From: an uncultured Paracoccaceae bacterium | GTDB lineage: Bacteria > Pseudomonadota > Alphaproteobacteria > Rhodobacterales > Rhodobacteraceae | Direction of reading: 5' to 3' | NCBI GenBank assembly: GCA_947497985.1 | Contig: CANMIX010000008.1 | Coordinates: 124,001-188,000 of the forward strand | Length of the DNA stretch: 64,000 nucleotides | In this document: positions 60,497-64,000 of the stretch, piece after piece | How positions within the stretch are numbered: position 1 is the stretch's first letter | Layout of the letters: every line of letters starts with the position of its first letter | Translations under genes and position numbers: made by a program | The notes under the pieces: model-generated | What the model saw: the letters and a program-made list of their open reading frames with translations, nothing else | The model's database searches: none | Told to the model about the DNA's origin: nothing

Positions 60497-61363
60497 ATGT
60501 GGCGCGCCGCAACAGAACAGGATTTGGAGTGGGTCGACACGTTTCTCCGTGACCACATTCAAAGTTCTATGTTTTTGTTGGGTAACCTTCGTGACTTTGG
60601 TCTCCACTCCGAAGCGCCATATGCGTTGAAACTGTGGGTTCTCGAACGCGGAAAGGGCGTATTTGCGATTGCCAATTCAGGCACGATTCTGATGCAGGTC
60701 CCCGATGCGCCTAACGGTGTTTGGCAAGCCGCCGCGGCACTAATTGCGGGGCGAGACGTCACCGGCATTCTCGGAGACGCGCCACAGGTGCGCCGTTTTG
60801 CTGAGGCTGCGGGTTTGGCCGCAGTGGACATGCTGTTGGATAGCGACGACCTTGGGTTTCAAATCACTTTGTCTGATGTGAGGCTTGCTCCGCGCTCAGG
60901 TGATCGACTGATCCGTTTGGTCGACGCCAACCGGCCGTTGGTCGAAAGTTGGCGCGCGACCTACAACTGTGAAGCAATCGGAATGGATCCTGATACAGCA
61001 AAGTCGCGGGCTTGTAGCGAGATTGCCAAATACGTGGAAAACGACAGCCATCGTGTCTTGTTGTCCAATGGGGTGCCTGTTGCCATGACCGGGTTCAACA
61101 CACGGTTGCCAGACGTCGTGCAGATTGGTGGTGTTTTCACCCCACCGGAACTGCGCGGCCAGGGCCATGCGCGCCACGCTGTCGCCCTGCATCTGGCAGA
61201 AGCGCAACATGATGGCGCTAAGGACGCAGTTCTCTTTGCTGCAAATGCGGCCGCCGCATCGGCCTATCGTGCGGTGGGCTTCCAGCCAGCGGGTAAATTT
61301 GCGCTAATGCTGTTTCGAAATGCACAAAAAATCCGCACACTAAATGTGGAGGCACGCACATGA
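60497..61363 (+). CDS. GNAT family N-acetyltransferase
   Basis: IGGVFTPPELRGQGHARHAVALHLAEA..GAKDAVLFAANAAAASAYRAVGFQPAG. Confidence 0.9.
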   Translation: MWRAATEQDLEWVDTFLRDHIQSSMFLLGNLRDFGLHSEAPYALKLWVLERGKGVFAIANSGTILMQVPDAPNGVWQAAAALIAGRDVTGILGDAPQVRRFAEAAGLAAVDMLLDSDDLGFQITLSDVRLAPRSGDRLIRLVDANRPLVESWRATYNCEAIGMDPDTAKSRACSEIAKYVENDSHRVLLSNGVPVAMTGFNTRLPDVVQIGGVFTPPELRGQGHARHAVALHLAEAQHDGAKDAVLFAANAAAASAYRAVGFQPAGKFALMLFRNAQKIRTLNVEART

Positions 61364-61887
61364 GTTTTATTCGCCCCGAAGCCCGCGCCATGTTGTGGAA
61401 ATGGAGAGAGCTGATAGCCGCCGCGACCTTGGCCTTGATTGGTCTACGTTGGGTGATTTGGTCATTCGGGTTTTGGCAGGTCACCGGCTGGGCGTTGATT
61501 TTGTTATCTGTGATTGTTGCGGTGATTGGCGGACAGCGCTTGCGGTTTCGCCTAGGCGGGCACGGACCGGGTGTTGTGAAGGTCGATGAAGGGCAAATCG
61601 CCTATTTTGGACCTCTGACAGGGGGTGCCGTGGCGGCGTCTGAACTGGAGCGGCTGCGCCTTGATCACACAGCAAAACCCGCACATTGGATGTTGGAACA
61701 GCAAGGTCAACCCCCTCTGGCGATACCTGTAAATGCAGCTGGTGCCGACGTGTTGTTTGACGTCTTTGCAAGCCTTCCGGGGCTGAAAACCGAGCGGATG
61801 TTGGAAGAGCTGCACCGCAAAGGTCCTCACCAGGTCGTGATCTGGGAACGCGCACCCAGTCGAGACAGGTTGCAACGGCTCCATTGA
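61360..61887 (+). CDS. Hypothetical membrane protein (two N-terminal TM segments)
   Basis: 175 aa; 4-nt overlap with the upstream GNAT gene. Confidence 0.8.
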   Translation: MSFIRPEARAMLWKWRELIAAATLALIGLRWVIWSFGFWQVTGWALILLSVIVAVIGGQRLRFRLGGHGPGVVKVDEGQIAYFGPLTGGAVAASELERLRLDHTAKPAHWMLEQQGQPPLAIPVNAAGADVLFDVFASLPGLKTERMLEELHRKGPHQVVIWERAPSRDRLQRLH

Positions 61888-61946
61888 CACTTTGGTCGTT
61901 TGCGCCCACTTCTGCAAAACGAGACAGACAACGGACGGAGTTCCCC

Positions 61947-63317
61947 ATGTCCATCCCTCAATCCGGCGGCGGACCTATCGAACGGCACGAGCAATTGGCC
62001 GAATACCTGGCTTCGGGCTGTAAACCGAGTGCGGATTGGCGCATCGGCACCGAACATGAGAAGTTCGGCTATTGCAAAGATACGCTGAATCCCTTGCCCT
62101 ATGAGGGGCAGCGCTCGATCGTAGCGGTGCTTGAGGGGCTGCGTGACAGTTACGGCTGGGCCCCGATTTCAGAAGGCGGCAAGCTTATCGGTCTGGAAAA
62201 GGACGGCGCCAACGTCAGTCTTGAACCCGGTGGCGCGGTTGAGCTGTCCGGCGCACCGCTGGAGACCATTCACGAGACCTGTGATGAGGTGAACACCCAT
62301 CTGCGCGAAGTGAAGGATATCGCGGATAAAATCGGCGTAGGCTTCATTGGTTTGGGTGCCGCGCCTATTTGGTCGCATGACGAGATGCCTTTGATGCCTA
62401 AGGGCCGGTATCGCCTGATGAACGACTATATGGAAAAAGTCGGCACCATGGGGCGTGCAATGATGCGGCGGACCTGTACGGTTCAGGTGAACCTCGATTT
62501 TGGATCCGAAGCCGACATGGTGCAAAAGCTGCGCGTGGCCTTGGCTCTGCAGCCTGTGGCGACTGCGCTCTTTGCCAATTCGCCCTTCTTTGAAGGTAAA
62601 CCCAACGAGCATAAGTCCTGGCGTAGCCTGATCTGGCGCCATCTGGATGACGCTCGCACCGGCATGCTGCCCTTTGTCTTTGAGGACGGGATGGGGTTTG
62701 AGCGTTACGTGGAATATGCGCTCGATGTGCCGATGTATTTTGTCTACCGCGATGGTGAATACATCAACGCGCTAGGCCAGTCCTTCCGCGACTTTCTGCA
62801 AGGCAAATTGCCCGCACTGCCAGGGCAGACACCGACGTTGTCAGATTGGGCAGACCATCTGACCACCGCCTTCCCTGAGGCGCGGATCAAGAAGTACATG
62901 GAAATGCGTGGCGCAGATGGTGGTCCCTGGAACCGCTTGTGTGCCTTGCCTGCTTTCTGGGTTGGTTTGATGTACGATCAATCTGCGCTGGATGCGGCTT
63001 GGGATCTGGTCAAAGGTTGGGATGCAGAGACACGCGAAGCGCTGCGTGTTGGCGCCTCGGTCGACGGGTTGCAGACCGAAGTCGGCAACATCAAGATGCA
63101 AACCCTCGCTGGCCAAGTGCTTGAGATCGCGACATCGGGGTTGAACGCACGTGGGTTTGGAACCTCTGGCGGCTTGGTACCGGATGAGACGCATTTCCTC
63201 AACGCGCTGAAAGACAGTGTCGAAACTGGAAAGGTACCCGCAGATGAGCTGTTGGACGCTTATCACGGGGAGTGGAATGGCGATCTGACGCGCATTTATG
63301 CAGATTACAGCTACTGA
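61947..63317 (+). CDS. gshA: Glutamate-cysteine ligase (alphaproteobacterial/plant-like class)
   Basis: WRIGTEHEKFGYCKDTLNPLPYEG, VSLEPGGAVELSGAPLETIHETCDEVNTHLREV, MEMRGADGGPWNRLCALPAFWVGLMYD. Confidence 0.95.
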   Translation: MSIPQSGGGPIERHEQLAEYLASGCKPSADWRIGTEHEKFGYCKDTLNPLPYEGQRSIVAVLEGLRDSYGWAPISEGGKLIGLEKDGANVSLEPGGAVELSGAPLETIHETCDEVNTHLREVKDIADKIGVGFIGLGAAPIWSHDEMPLMPKGRYRLMNDYMEKVGTMGRAMMRRTCTVQVNLDFGSEADMVQKLRVALALQPVATALFANSPFFEGKPNEHKSWRSLIWRHLDDARTGMLPFVFEDGMGFERYVEYALDVPMYFVYRDGEYINALGQSFRDFLQGKLPALPGQTPTLSDWADHLTTAFPEARIKKYMEMRGADGGPWNRLCALPAFWVGLMYDQSALDAAWDLVKGWDAETREALRVGASVDGLQTEVGNIKMQTLAGQVLEIATSGLNARGFGTSGGLVPDETHFLNALKDSVETGKVPADELLDAYHGEWNGDLTRIYADYSY

Positions 63318-63351
63318 TTATTGCTGTGATATTTACACGAAGGATGTAAAA

Positions 63352-63377
63352 GGGCGCCGCTGAGACGCCCTTTTTTC
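63352..63377. terminator. Rho-independent terminator GGGCG-ccgctgaga-CGCCCTTTTTT
   Basis: GC stem followed by a T run after gshA. Confidence 0.8.
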
Positions 63378-63504
63378 TTGCGCGGACGGCTTTTGCGGCG
63401 CGTTACGACGGCAGTGTGTTTGGAGAGGCCGCAGAACGCAAAACGTCGACACCGATAACGATGTCGACGCATAGCCTCATCAGGCCGTTAGAGTACAAGC
63501 GTGA

Positions 63505-63981
63505 TTACTGTGCCTGCAACTCTTCGGGTGTCTTGTCTTCAATATCATCCCAATTGACGTCGGCGCTTTCAATAAAGCCCGGGATATCGCCTTCCCAACG
63601 TTCCTGAATGTCCTTGGACAGGTTCAGATACAACACGTCGTCAACGATTTTCCACAGCGTTGGATCGCCGTCAAATTTGAAACCCATTGCCGTGCCAAAT
63701 GCACAGTATCCACCGTAGGCGGGGATATAGGCTTCAGGATTTTTCTCAAATGCGATTTTGTTATCTTCGGACGCAAAACGATAAGTTACGTCGTCATGGA
63801 TGGAAGTAATTTTCCAGTTACCCTTGGTTGGTGCACCGTCGGTGAAATAAGCGACGGGGTCATACCCTTGAAGAGCCAGTCCGGTTGGGGTTGCGTTGTA
63901 TTCAACGCCAGCAGCGAGAGTTGTAGTCGCTACGGCAACAGACAATGCGATGCCGCCCAGGATGGATTTTGCTTTGATCAT
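63505..63981 (-). CDS. YHS-domain-containing exported protein
   Basis: Signal peptide (GGIALSVAVATTTLAAG); GLALQGYDPVAYFTDGAPTKGNWKITSIHDDVTYRFASEDNKIAFEKNPEAYIPAYGGYCAFG. Confidence 0.92.
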   Translation of the reverse strand: MIKAKSILGGIALSVAVATTTLAAGVEYNATPTGLALQGYDPVAYFTDGAPTKGNWKITSIHDDVTYRFASEDNKIAFEKNPEAYIPAYGGYCAFGTAMGFKFDGDPTLWKIVDDVLYLNLSKDIQERWEGDIPGFIESADVNWDDIEDKTPEELQAQ

Positions 63982-64000
63982 AACGTGATCCTTTCTTCGG

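Noticed and set aside
59758-60558. N-terminal extension of the 587-aa ubiA ORF
   Set aside because: Overlaps rsmE on the other strand and is not UbiA-like; the real start is near 59757.
1-64000. Defence island, prophage, CRISPR, BGC or transposon
   Set aside because: No integrase, transposase, cas, toxin-antitoxin, restriction-modification or megasynthase signatures seen; composition and gene content look like core chromosome.

Overview
The window looks like a chromosomal segment of a Roseobacter-group/Rhodobacteraceae alphaproteobacterium (lineage inferred from gene content and order). It is gene-dense and almost entirely core metabolism. Main blocks: PPK2 tail; CAP/RTX protein; rpsU; COQ9; threonine aldolase; recR-ybaB and dnaX; a class-I cobalamin riboswitch upstream of a DUF1636-like gene; the SRP RNA gene; cpdB; a yejABEF peptide transporter; hemN-fnrL; a cbb3 oxidase locus (ccoNOQP, then LysR, then ccoGHIS); clpS; hemF, hemC, hemE; an ABC-2 exporter; an S49 peptidase, zinc-ribbon microprotein and CaCA antiporter; uvrC-DUF922-pgsA-moaDE; a BON/OmpA protein; ubiA-rsmE; and glutamate-cysteine ligase. 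I saw no prophage, transposon, CRISPR array, tRNA or rRNA. I found no clearly novel multi-gene system. The best leads are: (i) a possible FnrL-dependent small RNA just 3' of ccoP, with an FNR box, a correctly spaced -10-like hexamer and a terminator-like hairpin; (ii) the isolated B12 riboswitch/DUF1636 unit; (iii) several long perfect inverted repeats at convergent gene junctions and in intergenic regions; (iv) unannotated small proteins. All family names come from reading the translations; no database search was run.
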